This document shows, one piece after another, positions 36,501-44,753 of a DNA stretch of 64,000 nt. Every line of letters starts with the position of its first letter. Position 1 is the first letter of the stretch. This DNA is from Bacillus renqingensis (GTDB taxonomy: Bacteria > Bacillota > Bacilli > Bacillales > Cytobacillaceae), in NCBI RefSeq assembly GCF_016464375.1, contig NZ_JADDIU010000010.1, positions 1 through 64,000 on the forward strand, written 5' to 3'. Below the pieces are notes generated by a model, which ran no database searches, had not been told where the DNA came from, and worked only from the letters and a program-made list of their open reading frames with translations. A program made the position numbers and the translations under genes.

Positions 36501-36874
36501 ATTTAGATGGACAAACACCTTCAAAAGAGCGTGTCCAATTGGTGGACCGGTTTAATAACGGGGAATGTGACATCTTTCTCATTTCCTTAAAGGCCGGAAA
36601 TACTGGGCTGAATCTAACGGGAGCCGATACGGTTATTTTGTACGATCTGTGGTGGAACCCTGCTGTCGAAGATCAAGCAGCTGGACGAGCTCATCGAATC
36701 GGTCAAAAGAATGTGGTCCAAGTGATTCGTTTAATTACGCAAGGAACCATTGAGGAAAAAATGTATGAATTGCAGCAGCGGAAGAAAGAACTGATCGAAA
36801 CCGTCATGGAACAAGGCGACCAAGCCCTCTCGAGAATTACCGAAGAGGATATCCGCGAGATATTGAGTATTTAG
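33575..36874 (+). CDS. SWIM zinc-finger SNF2-family helicase
   Basis: A 1,099-residue ATPase. The start is ATG 33575 with TGGAGG six bases upstream. A SWIM zinc finger lies at about 55-75 (ECNCPAFDWYDEECKHVV, CxC...CxH). A helicase-associated middle region extends to about 620. SNF2 motifs follow: ILADDMGLGKT (motif I), LILDEAQAIKN (II), ALSGTPIENS (III), LLIFSQF (IV) and AGRAHRIGQ (VI). These proteins move along duplex DNA or remodel protein-DNA complexes; B. subtilis YwqA is related. It is a single-gene unit closed by a terminator. Confidence 0.92.
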   Translation: MNSLLTVLDVKGMFTSSNYRKGRSYYTQGRVKDLVYDSVKGSWYASVKGTKRYQVVVHEHENYFELECNCPAFDWYDEECKHVVAVMLEIQERIANEGNVPTQENMLQARQRERERKQEELVRQQQERQAAYVKQLTNQFIAAFANYQQENMSQDDITEKQPLMVEWICKVKGTYRNTVLTLEMKVGAKRAYVVKNILDFLQAIKLKNQYPFTKNFTYDPTEYTFADIDQEIIDLLQETIKYEEMYRNLQSPYGHYGMSSDTRAITISPLLADQIVEKLANRKIEFQSRDTVYHQLKFHKEGMPFTIQLDKGSKEAFQLDVSDFGFMEYLDIYGYVVKENDLYKLNTMQQTFIEEVKELVEQAKTPVLPISHDQIEPLLSYVGPMLNVVGKLEIADSISTKIMKFPLNAKVYVDCIDDLLHVTLEYQYGEHTFNPFVPKPVKPETDPILMRDSEKEQMIMNILESSALKSNGQLLYLEGEGEIFEFLHETLPRLEGLADIFLTKSVKSFILPEQHSPVTHIDVDSSGNWLDVSFGMEGIEQGDIEQILRSAIEKKKYYRLPNGAFVPLESEEFQTIQHILHDFNIKSSQLNQESFHLPLYRGIELEELVVGDKGNKAKFGKSFRKLLTRLKNPEDLDFEVPSSLQAELRDYQNYGYQWLRTLKYYGLGGILADDMGLGKTLQSIALLLADKENFADHKPSLILAPASLVYNWKNELDKFAPSLRAEVLIGSPQERVDMLQCVTPPDIWITSYPTLRQDSDYYQQHSFRTLILDEAQAIKNYATKTAKAVRDLQADTRFALSGTPIENSIDELWSIFQTIMPDFFPNQKAFRQLSPEKVAKMVKPFLLRRVKKDVLKELPEKIETVHVSDLTKQQKELYLAYLEKIKTETTDSLQGEGFQKSRMKILAGLTRLRQLCCHPALFLENYQGDSGKLQQLIDLVVNAIENGRRLLIFSQFTSMLQLIRESLETLGLSFFYLDGQTPSKERVQLVDRFNNGECDIFLISLKAGNTGLNLTGADTVILYDLWWNPAVEDQAAGRAHRIGQKNVVQVIRLITQGTIEEKMYELQQRKKELIETVMEQGDQALSRITEEDIREILSI

Positions 36875-36886
36875 GGATCCTAGTAA

Positions 36887-36914
36887 AGCAGTCATATTAT
36901 TGACTGCTTTTTTA
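36887..36914 (+). terminator. terminator of the SNF2 gene
   Basis: AGCAGTCA (36887-36894) pairs with TGACTGCT (36901-36908), followed by TTTTT. Confidence 0.85.
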
Positions 36915-36955
36915 TAGATAAATGGAAAATGAACCAATAGGGTTGCAGCTAATGA

Positions 36956-37714
36956 TTAATGGAACGGCATCACGGAAATTTGATGCCGTTCTAACGTTTC
37001 TCTTATATATTTTGCAAACGCCAGGGCATGTGCACCATCACCATGAATGCAGACGGTATCTGCTTTTATTAAAACTTCGGTATTCTGCTGCGATCGCACT
37101 TTCCCTCTTTTCACCATTTTTACAACTTGTTGGACTGATTGTTCTGGATCGGTTATGAGCGCATCCGGCTGTGATCTTGGGGTTAGAGAACCGTCTACTT
37201 GATAGGTTCGATCGGCAAAAACTTCATGGGCGGTAGGTAAGCCGAGTTTCTCGCCTGCCTTTGTCAATTCACTGCCGGCTAGTCCGAACAAAACGAATGA
37301 AGGGGAGACATCGTATACAGCCTGGGCAATGGCCTCTGCAAGCCCTACGTCTTTAGCGGCCATATTATATAGTGCTCCGTGCGGTTTTACATGCTGCATC
37401 TTCTCGTTAAACGTAGATAGAAATCCTTGAAGGGCACCTATTTGATAGACGACCATGTCATAGGCTTCTTGTGCTGTGATTTTCATCTCCCGGCGGCCGA
37501 AGCCATTTAAATCGGGGAGGCCAGGATGAGCGCCAATCTTTACTTGATTTTCGATGGCTAGCCCTACGGTTTCTCTCATGACCCGAGGATCACCGGCATG
37601 AAAACCACAAGCAATATTTACTGAGGTAACATATTTGAGGATTTCCTCTTGTTCCGCTAATTGATATCTACCAAAGCTTTCTCCTAAATCACAGTTTAGA
37701 TCAACTTTTAACAT
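36956..37714 (-). CDS. pxpA: 5-oxoprolinase subunit PxpA (LamB/YcsF)
   Basis: A 252-residue member of the LamB/YcsF family, the catalytic subunit of ATP-dependent prokaryotic 5-oxoprolinase, which opens pyroglutamate to glutamate. Marks are [12 protein letters not shown] at the N-terminus, [30 protein letters not shown] and [19 protein letters not shown] closes the active site. It is transcribed away from pxpB and pxpC, which lie 190 bases to the right. AGGGGGAGC precedes the ATG on the reverse strand. Confidence 0.92.
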   Translation of the reverse strand: MLKVDLNCDLGESFGRYQLAEQEEILKYVTSVNIACGFHAGDPRVMRETVGLAIENQVKIGAHPGLPDLNGFGRREMKITAQEAYDMVVYQIGALQGFLSTFNEKMQHVKPHGALYNMAAKDVGLAEAIAQAVYDVSPSFVLFGLAGSELTKAGEKLGLPTAHEVFADRTYQVDGSLTPRSQPDALITDPEQSVQQVVKMVKRGKVRSQQNTEVLIKADTVCIHGDGAHALAFAKYIRETLERHQISVMPFH

Positions 37715-37902
37715 GAATGCTCCCCCTTGTAAAAAGCGACTTTCAGTTAGGTGGTTCCAAACGAAGGTGGTGAAATGTACATTTCTTTTAGTATAAAATA
37801 AAAAGCCAGAGTAGACTATCTTTTAAATATTCGAAAAAATAGCCTCAACTATTTATAATGAAAATAACATCCATTTTTTTTAAAACCTTTGGGGGATTTA
37901 AA
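37715..37902. other. divergent pxpA/pxpB promoter region
   Basis: AT-rich 188-base spacer. A TATACT box lies on the reverse strand near 37790, with no clear -35. The forward frame's earlier ATG at 37858 lacks a ribosome binding site. Confidence 0.4.
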
Positions 37903-38637
37903 ATGTGTTCTTGTTTTACGAAAGCTGTTATCAAGCCATTAGGGGATTCGGCACTGCTTGTGGAGCTCGGTCATGAAATCAGTCCGGTGATTCATCAAAA
38001 AGTCCAAGTGCTGGCCCAATTAGTACAGTCCCATCCATTTGCAGGCTTTATTGAGTCGGTGCCGGCCTATACCAGTTTGACTATTCACTACAATCCAAAG
38101 GTTGTCCATTATTCATTTATGATTAATCAAAAAATAACCCCGTTTCAAAAGGTTAGTTCACATCTTCATATGCTGCTAGATCAAATCGATGACAAGCAGG
38201 TTTTGGCGGGAAGACGGGTGGAAATACCCGTAGTTTATGGCGGTGAATATGGCCCCGATTTGGAGTTTGTCGCCTCCTATCACAATATGGCAACAGAAGA
38301 GGTCATTCATCTTCATACCAAGAATGAATGTTTAGTCTATATGGTTGGTTTTGCGCCGGGATTTCCATTTTTAGGGGGGATGGACGTGCGAATTGCAACG
38401 CCAAGGAGAAACAATCCAAGACCAGCCATTGTACCAGGTTCAGTCGGTATCGCCGGAAAACAGACGGGTATTTATTCGATTGAAACTCCCGGAGGCTGGC
38501 AAATTATTGGGAGAACGCCACTTGCGTTATTTCGTCCTGATTTATATCCTCCGGTGCTGCTTCAGGCTGGTGATAAAATTAAATTTTTCCCGATTTCTCC
38601 TGAAGAATTTGATGTTTATAAGGAGATGAGCCGATGA
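37903..38637 (+). CDS. pxpB: 5-oxoprolinase subunit PxpB (KipI)
   Basis: A 244-residue protein; ATG 37903 is chosen because GGGGG lies seven bases upstream. It matches KipI: IKPLGDSALLVELG at the N-terminus, YMVGFAPGFPFLGGMD and PGSVGIAGKQTGIYSIETPGGW in the cyclophilin-like domain. With PxpC it forms the partner of PxpA. In B. subtilis KipI also inhibits the sporulation kinase KinA, so a regulatory role is possible. Its stop overlaps the pxpC start by four bases. Confidence 0.92.
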   Translation: MCSCFTKAVIKPLGDSALLVELGHEISPVIHQKVQVLAQLVQSHPFAGFIESVPAYTSLTIHYNPKVVHYSFMINQKITPFQKVSSHLHMLLDQIDDKQVLAGRRVEIPVVYGGEYGPDLEFVASYHNMATEEVIHLHTKNECLVYMVGFAPGFPFLGGMDVRIATPRRNNPRPAIVPGSVGIAGKQTGIYSIETPGGWQIIGRTPLALFRPDLYPPVLLQAGDKIKFFPISPEEFDVYKEMSR

Positions 38638-39629
38638 CTGTGAAAGTCCTTCATCCAGGCCTCTTGACCACCATTCAGGACCTAGGGCGCTATGGTTTTC
38701 AAAGCTATGGTGTTATTGTCAGCGGGGCAATGGACCGCTACTCGCTAAGGGTGGCTAATCTGCTCGTGGGGAATCAGGAAAATGAAGCAGGTCTGGAGAT
38801 TACCTTATTTGGCACCACACTTTTGTTTGAAAACGATCATTTAATCGCGATTACCGGCGGCGATTTACATGCCTTAATTGATGGAAAAAAAGCGGGATTA
38901 TGGCGGCCGATTTTTGTGAAAAAAGGGTCGATTCTCCAATTTAAAACCCCGATAACAGGCTGCCGGGCCTATGTTGCTTTCGCCGGCGGGTTTGCTGTCC
39001 CGGAAATAATGGGAAGTAAAAGTACGTATCTTAAGGCGGGAATTGGCGGATTCCATGGCCGGGCATTACAAAAAGGGGATCTCATTGAATGCGGAGAAAT
39101 GAATAAGGATAACCAGTATATTTTTTCAAAGGCCGGGTCAATGGTGGGCGGCTTTAGCTGGTTTGTCGATTACTCACAGCTGATTTGTTTCGAGCAGGAG
39201 CAGACTATTCGTGTGATCAAAGGCTTAGAATTTGACCGTTTTGATGATGATAGTAAAAGATTACTGTTCAGCCAGCCGTTTACGGTGACAACGCAATCAG
39301 ACCGGATGGGTTATCGGCTGGAAGGACCCGTTCTCCAGTTAGAAAAGGAATTTGAGCTCTTGTCAGAAGGGGTAACGCAGGGGACGGTTCAAATCCCGCC
39401 AAATGGAAATCCGATCATCTTGATGGCTGATCGGCAGACAACAGGCGGTTATCCGAAAATGGCTCAGATTCTATCTGCGGATTTAGCAAGCGTGGCTCAA
39501 CTGCGGCCGAAAGCTAAGGTTTATTTTAAGGAAGTAACACATGAAGAAGCCGAAAGTGAGTTTTTAGCGAAAGAAAGAATACTAGATGAGATTAAAATGG
39601 GGATTCGGTTGAAGCTGCAATATGGGTGA
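38634..39629 (+). CDS. pxpC: 5-oxoprolinase subunit PxpC (KipA)
   Basis: A 331-residue protein of the biotin-dependent carboxyltransferase-like KipA family. Typical are VLHPGLLTTIQDLGRYGFQS, GAMDRYSLRVANLLVGN, ITGGDLHALIDGK and QSDRMGYRLEGP; LMADRQTTGGYPKMA lies near the C-terminus. Coupled to pxpB by an ATGA overlap. It completes the PxpABC enzyme. Confidence 0.92.
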   Translation: MTVKVLHPGLLTTIQDLGRYGFQSYGVIVSGAMDRYSLRVANLLVGNQENEAGLEITLFGTTLLFENDHLIAITGGDLHALIDGKKAGLWRPIFVKKGSILQFKTPITGCRAYVAFAGGFAVPEIMGSKSTYLKAGIGGFHGRALQKGDLIECGEMNKDNQYIFSKAGSMVGGFSWFVDYSQLICFEQEQTIRVIKGLEFDRFDDDSKRLLFSQPFTVTTQSDRMGYRLEGPVLQLEKEFELLSEGVTQGTVQIPPNGNPIILMADRQTTGGYPKMAQILSADLASVAQLRPKAKVYFKEVTHEEAESEFLAKERILDEIKMGIRLKLQYG

Positions 39630-39676
39630 GAGCGGGATTGGTTTAGACTATATTGTATTTAATTGTTAATAGCCCG

Positions 39677-39988
39677 CTTCTATGGAACACTTTTGCCGTT
39701 ACCGAGAGTGTTTTTGTCCCATAGGAGGTTTCTATGGAACATTTTTGCTGTTACTGCAGGCGTTTTTGTCCCATAGGGGGCTTCTATGGGACAATTTGAC
39801 TTATACTTCAATCGTTTTTGTCCCATAGGCCGTTTCTATGGGACATTTTTGCTGTTATCTCCAGCGTTTTTGTCCCATAGGGGGCTTCTATGGGACAATT
39901 TGGCTTATACCCCAATCGCTTTTGTCCCATAGGCCGTTTCTATGGGACATTTTGACCTTTACATCTCTTGGTTTTGTTCCAAAGACCA
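39677..39988. repeat. six-unit tandem array of 52-bp palindromic repeats
   Basis: Six units of exactly 52 bases start at 39677, 39729, 39781, 39833, 39885 and 39937. Each starts with TTCTATGG(G/A)ACA and, except for the last, ends with TTTTTGTCCCATAGG or close to it, so neighbouring units form TTGTCCCATAG/CTATGGGACAA hairpins. Units alternate between two interiors: GCTGTTA..AGCG (2, 4) and CTTATAC..CAATCG (3, 5), giving a 104-bp higher-order period. The last unit is diverged. No gene or protein-like frame is present. Confidence 0.92.
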
Positions 39989-40220
39989 TTTTAGAGTGCC
40001 GCTTCTATTACCCCCTTTAAGCAAATAGGGATTTTTCATCTCTGTAGTTCACTAAAATGTCAAGAGTTTGTTACAGGATTGTGAATAACATCACAGACAT
40101 CTTTTTTAACTTGGAAAAGGTGATATTATATAAGTGTAGTAAGAAACAAACAAGATCTTGTAAAGTTTAAAGTAAAAACACAAGCAAACTTATTTTATAA
40201 TCCCCAAAGGGAGATGGAGT
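39989..40220. other. region upstream of doxX
   Basis: AT-rich promoter region holding a Rex-like inverted repeat at 40079-40096 and TATTATATAAG near 40130. The ribosome binding site GGGAGATGGAG ends just before the doxX ATG. Confidence 0.5.
40079..40096. promoter_or_regulatory. Rex-like operator upstream of doxX
   Basis: TTGTGAATAACATCACAG matches the Rex consensus TTGTGAANNNNTTCACAA at 12 of 14 defined positions. Rex senses the NADH/NAD ratio. NsrR- and Fnr-type sites look similar, so the regulator is not certain. Confidence 0.4.
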
Positions 40221-40733
40221 ATGATGTTACATTTTTTAAGAAAAAACAATATTGCTGCAGGGATTTTGGCTGTCATTCGTATTTATTTAGGATATCAATT
40301 TATCCATGCTGGTTTTGAAAAATTAACAAGCGGCGGATTTGATGCAAGTGGATTTTTAAAGGGTGCGATTGCTTCTAGCACTGGTGAACACCCAGCAGTT
40401 CAAGGCTGGTGGGCAGCATTTCTAGAGCATGTAGCATTGCCAAACGCTGATTTGTTTTCTTTCTTAGTGCAATGGGGCGAAGTATTAGTCGGAATTGCGT
40501 TAATCCTAGGCCTACTTACTAACTTTGCCACATTAATGGGATTGGTTATGAATTTCTCTTTCTTATTTAGTGGTACTGTAAGCACAAACGGGCAAATGAT
40601 TCTATTAGCCTTCTTCGTACTTGTTGCCGGAGCAAATGCAGGAAAATTTGGTTTAGATCGATATGCAATGCCTTATGTACACAATTACATTGCAACTAAA
40701 CGTCATCATAAAAAAGATACAGCCATTGTTTAG
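40221..40733 (+). CDS. DoxX-family membrane protein
   Basis: A 170-residue protein with four predicted helices and the DoxX pattern AVIRIYLGYQFIHAGFEKLTSGGF, VQWGEVLVGIALILGLLTNFA and LLAFFVLVAGANAGKFGLDRY. Family members are linked to thiol and redox stress or quinone-type metabolism, but the activity is not settled. The C-terminus is short and basic, on the cytosolic side. The Rex-like site upstream would fit redox-dependent expression. It is a single-gene unit. Confidence 0.85.
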   Translation: MMLHFLRKNNIAAGILAVIRIYLGYQFIHAGFEKLTSGGFDASGFLKGAIASSTGEHPAVQGWWAAFLEHVALPNADLFSFLVQWGEVLVGIALILGLLTNFATLMGLVMNFSFLFSGTVSTNGQMILLAFFVLVAGANAGKFGLDRYAMPYVHNYIATKRHHKKDTAIV

Positions 40734-40751
40734 TTACTAAAAACAACTGTC

Positions 40752-40784
40752 GAGTGGAGACTTAGCGTTTCCACTCTTTTTTTT
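40752..40784 (+). terminator. terminator of doxX
   Basis: GAGTGGA (40752-40758) pairs with TCCACTC (40770-40776), followed by eight T residues. Confidence 0.88.
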
Positions 40785-40846
40785 ACCTTCATCTTGTCAC
40801 GCCTCCGGGATAAGGACGTCTAATTAGGCAAAGGGGGCTGTTACAG

Positions 40847-42103
40847 GTGAAAAAGATAATCGTTCCATTAATAGCAGTCGTTTGTTTGATGATAATCCTG
40901 GCGATCGGCTTCAGGATAGATAAAAGTCAAGGGAGTACGACGCTCGTAATCAAAGGTGAGTTCAATAAAGATGATTATAAAGACATTATTACTTCTAATA
41001 ATCAATTGGGATTCGATCTGCTTCTGAAGGCAAAGGAAAATAGTGACGGCAATATCTTCATTTCGCCTTCAAGCTTGTTGATTGCTTTATCAATGGTCTA
41101 CAACGGGGCGGACGGGGTGACGAAGGAGGAAATCGCAAAGGTTCTTCACAAGGAAGGAATCGAGGCGGCCCAACTCAATAAAGCGAACGCATCCCTGATG
41201 TCCAGGCTTATCAGATCCTCAAAGGGAATACAACTCCATATCGCCAACTCAATTTGGCTGAACAAGGATTATCATTTTCAGGACAGTTTTACAAATTATA
41301 TCCACGATTACTATAACGCAAAAATTGAAGAGATTGACATTACCAGCGCCAAGACTCCTAATATCATCAATGACTGGGTGAAACAAGCGACAAATGGAAA
41401 AATTGAAAAACTGATTGAAAAAGATATTGATCCCGATACAGTTGCTTTCCTCCTTAATGCAATTTATTTTAGAGGGGATTGGCTGAATGAGTTTGATCCA
41501 AAGCTAACAGCGAAACGAACCTTTCATTTGAAAGATGGAACTTCAAAACAGATGCCGCTCATGATGCTAAACGAGAAATTGGATTACCTGGAAACGGGGG
41601 ACTTTCAAGCGGTTAATCTCCCATATGCCGATGGAAAAATGAGCATGAAGGTATTTCTTCCGAAGGAGGACTCCAGTTTAGAGGAATTTGAAAAAATTCT
41701 CACGAATGATAGCTGGGAGAACTGGCATACTGGATTCCAAAAAAAAGAGGGGACGTTATTTCTGCCAAAATTTCAGCTGGAATACGAAGCAGAATGGAAT
41801 CAAGCATTAAAGAAGCTAGGGATGACAACCGCTTTTGATGAAGAGGCCAATTTTACAAAAATGATTAAAGAAAATGATCCGTTATGGATTAATAAAGTCA
41901 AACAAAAAACATTTATCAATGTGAATGAAGAAGGTTCGGAAGCGGCGGCGGCAACCTCGGTTCAAATGAAAACAGAGTCGGCACCAGCGGAGCTGCCATT
42001 CCATATGGAGGTCAATCGCCCATTTTTTATGGCGATAACTGATGATAAAACGGGCGCCATCCTGTTTCTGGGGTCGGTATCCAATCCGCAAACAGGGAAG
42101 TAG
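40847..42103 (+). CDS. exported serpin (serine protease inhibitor)
   Basis: A 418-residue serpin with an N-terminal hydrophobic anchor or signal (residues 4-22). The fold is complete: NIFISPSSLLIALSMVYNGA, LLNAIYFRGDW, KMSMKVFLP, and the C-terminal EVNRPFFMAI. The reactive-centre hinge EEGSEAAAATSV (about residues 361-372) is the small-residue type found in inhibitory serpins. Counting from the hinge Gly as P15 puts Glu (KTES) at P1, though the loop is about four residues longer than in alpha-1-antitrypsin. Serpins trap proteases irreversibly. GTG 40847 is served by AAAGGGGG. Serpins are unusual in bacilli. Confidence 0.92.
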   Translation: MKKIIVPLIAVVCLMIILAIGFRIDKSQGSTTLVIKGEFNKDDYKDIITSNNQLGFDLLLKAKENSDGNIFISPSSLLIALSMVYNGADGVTKEEIAKVLHKEGIEAAQLNKANASLMSRLIRSSKGIQLHIANSIWLNKDYHFQDSFTNYIHDYYNAKIEEIDITSAKTPNIINDWVKQATNGKIEKLIEKDIDPDTVAFLLNAIYFRGDWLNEFDPKLTAKRTFHLKDGTSKQMPLMMLNEKLDYLETGDFQAVNLPYADGKMSMKVFLPKEDSSLEEFEKILTNDSWENWHTGFQKKEGTLFLPKFQLEYEAEWNQALKKLGMTTAFDEEANFTKMIKENDPLWINKVKQKTFINVNEEGSEAAAATSVQMKTESAPAELPFHMEVNRPFFMAITDDKTGAILFLGSVSNPQTGK

Positions 42104-42304
42104 CAGCAAATTCTCTGTGGTGTATTTAAATAATTCGGCGGGCAGCATGGCTTTGATCTTTAGGCTGGTAATCAATCAGGTGGAGATAATGATTTTTACT
42201 TCATGCTGACTGGGCTTCCCCCACTGCCCAAAAAGTAGCAGGGTGCCGCCGCCAGCCCATTTTCAGTTTAAAAAACGATTCCTACGTATCCTTCTAAAAT
42301 TCTA
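42104..42304. other. intergenic, nothing recognised
   Basis: About 200 bases between the converging serpin and nspC genes. A GC-rich patch near 42210-42270 has no clean hairpin with a T-run, so no terminator is called. Confidence 0.4.
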
Positions 42305-43432
42305 TTAAGCTAATCTCATTTTAAAATCCTGGTAGCCAAATTGGTGGATAATCCGACAATCGCCATCTTTGTCTTGAACCGCGATGGTTGGTAGGGCCAT
42401 GCCATTGAAGGTGGTGTTTTTCACCATCGTGTAGATGGCCATATCTCCAAAAACTAGGCGATCGCCGCTCTTTAATGGTTGGTCAAAAGAATAATCGCCG
42501 ATGATATCGCCTGTAAGACAGGTCTGGCCGCCAAGCCGGTATGTATACGGCTTGGCGCCTGCTTCGCCTGATCCAAGTAGAGGAGGACGGTAAGGCATTT
42601 CTAATACATCCGGCATATGGCAGGTTGCAGAAGTGTCAAGAATGGCAATATCCATTCCGTTTTGATGCAAATCAAGTACAGATGTAACAAGATATCCGGC
42701 ATTAAGAGCTACGGCTTCTCCCGGCTCAAGGTAGACTTCCAGCCCGTATTTATCCTGCATTCTCTTGATGCAAGCTTCTAATCTGGGAATATGATAATCT
42801 TCTCTTGTAATATGGTGGCCGCCGCCAAAGTTAATCCATTCCATTTGCGCAAGCCATTGGCCAAACTTTTCTTCCACTGCATGTAGCGTGGTTTCCAAGT
42901 CGTCAGAGTTTTGCTGACAAAGGGTGTGGAAATGCAGCCCCGAAACCCCATCAAGCAAATCAGGACGGAAGTGCTCTCGGGTAACGCCAAATCTGGAACC
43001 AGGTGAACATGGATCATAGATGGCATGACCGATTTGGGTGGAGCATTCAGGGTTGATGCGCAAGCCGACTTTCCGGCCAGCTTTTAGTGCTTTTTCTTTA
43101 AATTTTTCCAGCTGTGAGAATGAATTAAAGATGATATGGTCACAAATCGAGATAATTTCATCGATCTCATCTTCACGATAGGCAGGGGCAAAGACGTGAT
43201 TCTCTTTGCCCATTTCCTCGTAGCCTAGACGCGCCTCGAACAAGCCACTTGCTGTTGTACCACTTAAATACTTTCCAATGAGGGGGTACATAGTGGTCAT
43301 CGAAAATGCCTTTTGTGCTAAAACGATCTTTGCTCCGGTACGTTTCATGATTCCATTTAGGATTTTTAGGTTTTTTTCAACAAGACTTTCATCGACTACA
43401 TAACATGGTGTTGGCAACTCTTGAAATCGCAT
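42305..43432 (-). CDS. nspC: carboxynorspermidine decarboxylase NspC
   Basis: A 375-residue PLP enzyme of the alanine-racemase/ornithine-decarboxylase fold III type. It decarboxylates carboxy(nor)spermidine to (nor)spermidine. Lys 41 in IVLAQKAFSM is the PLP Schiff-base lysine; later motifs are TASGLFEARLG, HALCQQ-like LHFHTLCQQ, NFGGGHHIT and the pair TCHMPD/CLTGD in the C-terminal barrel. ATG 43432, one base after the stop of the dehydrogenase gene, gives the usual N-terminus (MRFQELPTPCYVVDE); a frame extension upstream overlaps the previous gene. Both genes form one operon that makes polyamine by the alternative, SAM-independent route. Confidence 0.92.
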   Translation of the reverse strand: MRFQELPTPCYVVDESLVEKNLKILNGIMKRTGAKIVLAQKAFSMTTMYPLIGKYLSGTTASGLFEARLGYEEMGKENHVFAPAYREDEIDEIISICDHIIFNSFSQLEKFKEKALKAGRKVGLRINPECSTQIGHAIYDPCSPGSRFGVTREHFRPDLLDGVSGLHFHTLCQQNSDDLETTLHAVEEKFGQWLAQMEWINFGGGHHITREDYHIPRLEACIKRMQDKYGLEVYLEPGEAVALNAGYLVTSVLDLHQNGMDIAILDTSATCHMPDVLEMPYRPPLLGSGEAGAKPYTYRLGGQTCLTGDIIGDYSFDQPLKSGDRLVFGDMAIYTMVKNTTFNGMALPTIAVQDKDGDCRIIHQFGYQDFKMRLA

Positions 43433-43433
43433 C

Positions 43434-44678
43434 TTATCGAACGGACCCTGGCTTTTTCGTTTTTGCAGGCTCCTCATCAACAAGTACCGGGTTAAAGTCT
43501 TCTACCCATGGAAGGCCCCATTTGTTCAGTTCTTCCATAAATGGATCTGGATCAAATTCTTCAATATTGTATACGCCCGGCTTATTCCATTTGCCGGTCA
43601 TGATCATCATCGCACCAATCATGGCGGGGACACCTGTTGTATAAGAGACTGCTTGAGATCCTACTTCTTTATAGCACTCTTGGTGGTCACAAATATTGTA
43701 CAGCTGATAGGTCTTCTCTTTTCCATCCTTTTTCCCTTGGAAGATGCAGCCGATATTTGTTTTGCCGACGGTACGTGGTCCAAGTGTTGCTGGGTCTGGC
43801 AATACAGCTTTCAAGAACTGGAGCGGGATGATTTGTTTTCCTTCGAATTCAATTGGTTCGATGGAGGTCATCCCTACATTTTCAAGGGCTTTAAGGTGAG
43901 TCAGGTAGCTTTGGCCAAATGTCATGAAGAAACGGATCCGCTTAAGTCCCGGGATGTTTTGCGCAAGGGATTCCAGCTCTTCATGATAAAGCAAATACAT
44001 ATCCTTTTCTCCAACTTCAGCAAAATGATAGGCGCGCTTAATTTCCATTGGCGCCGTTTCAATCCATTCGCCGTTTTCCCAATAGCGTCCGTTGGCAGAA
44101 ACCTCACGAATATTGATCTCAGGGTTGAAGTTCGTTGCGAACGGATAGCCGTGATCACCGCCATTGCAGTCAAGGATGTCAATATATTCAATTTCATCAA
44201 AATGATGTTTTAGCGCATAAGCAGAAAATACCCCTGTTACCCCTGGATCGAAGCCGCTGCCTAATAGTGCGGTGATACCAGCTTTTTCAAAGCGCTCGCG
44301 GTATTCCCATTGCCATTTGTATTCGAATTTTGCCGTATCTTCCGGCTCGTAGTTGGCTGTATCTAGGTAGTGTGTTTTTGTTGCAAGGCAGGCGTCCATG
44401 ATCGTTAAATCCTGGTATGGCAGCGCCAGGTTCATTACGATATCCGGTTGTACTTCGTTGATTAAGGCAATCAATTCGTCGACATTGTTTGCATCAACCT
44501 GTGCAGTCGTAATTTTCGTATTACCGCCATCTAGCTTCGCTTTTAATTCATCACATTTTGATTTTGTCCGGCTTGCGATGCAAATCTCTTCAAATACCTC
44601 GCTGTTTTGAACACATTTATGGATAGCTACTTGAGCTACGCCGCCACAACCAATAATAAGTGCCTTTCCCATGTTCAC
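43434..44678 (-). CDS. carboxynorspermidine synthase (saccharopine dehydrogenase-like)
   Basis: A 414-residue NADPH-dependent dehydrogenase. It joins a diamine (putrescine or diaminopropane) to aspartate beta-semialdehyde, giving the substrate of NspC. The N-terminal Rossmann loop is IIGCGGVAQVAIHKC; the domain after YLDTANYEPED and ALLGSGFDPGVTGVF is that of saccharopine dehydrogenase relatives. It is the first gene of the operon; CAGGAGATG precedes the ATG. A leader of about 440 nt ending in a terminator lies upstream, so expression is probably controlled by attenuation. Confidence 0.92.
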   Translation of the reverse strand: MNMGKALIIGCGGVAQVAIHKCVQNSEVFEEICIASRTKSKCDELKAKLDGGNTKITTAQVDANNVDELIALINEVQPDIVMNLALPYQDLTIMDACLATKTHYLDTANYEPEDTAKFEYKWQWEYRERFEKAGITALLGSGFDPGVTGVFSAYALKHHFDEIEYIDILDCNGGDHGYPFATNFNPEINIREVSANGRYWENGEWIETAPMEIKRAYHFAEVGEKDMYLLYHEELESLAQNIPGLKRIRFFMTFGQSYLTHLKALENVGMTSIEPIEFEGKQIIPLQFLKAVLPDPATLGPRTVGKTNIGCIFQGKKDGKEKTYQLYNICDHQECYKEVGSQAVSYTTGVPAMIGAMMIMTGKWNKPGVYNIEEFDPDPFMEELNKWGLPWVEDFNPVLVDEEPAKTKKPGSVR

Positions 44679-44706
44679 ATCTCCTGACTAAATAAATTTT
44701 TTAAAC

Positions 44707-44753
44707 CAAAAAAAGCAAGTGTCTAACGCAAAATTGCGTATCACACTTGCTTT
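44707..44753 (-). terminator. intrinsic terminator inside the polyamine operon leader
   Basis: On the reverse strand AAAGCAAGTGT (44753-44743) pairs with ACACTTGCTTT (44722-44712), with an inner ACGC/GCGT stem, and is followed by a T-run. It ends 28 bases before the start codon of the carboxynorspermidine synthase gene. No gene lies upstream on this strand for over 3 kb, so it can only act on the leader of this operon. Confidence 0.85.

Noticed and set aside
39677..39988. CRISPR array
   Set aside because: The repeated part is palindromic and about 30 nt, but the intervals are only about 20 nt, resemble one another in alternation and no cas genes are present.
43653..44213. 186-codon forward frame inside the carboxynorspermidine synthase gene
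   Set aside because: Antisense shadow of a clearly coding gene.
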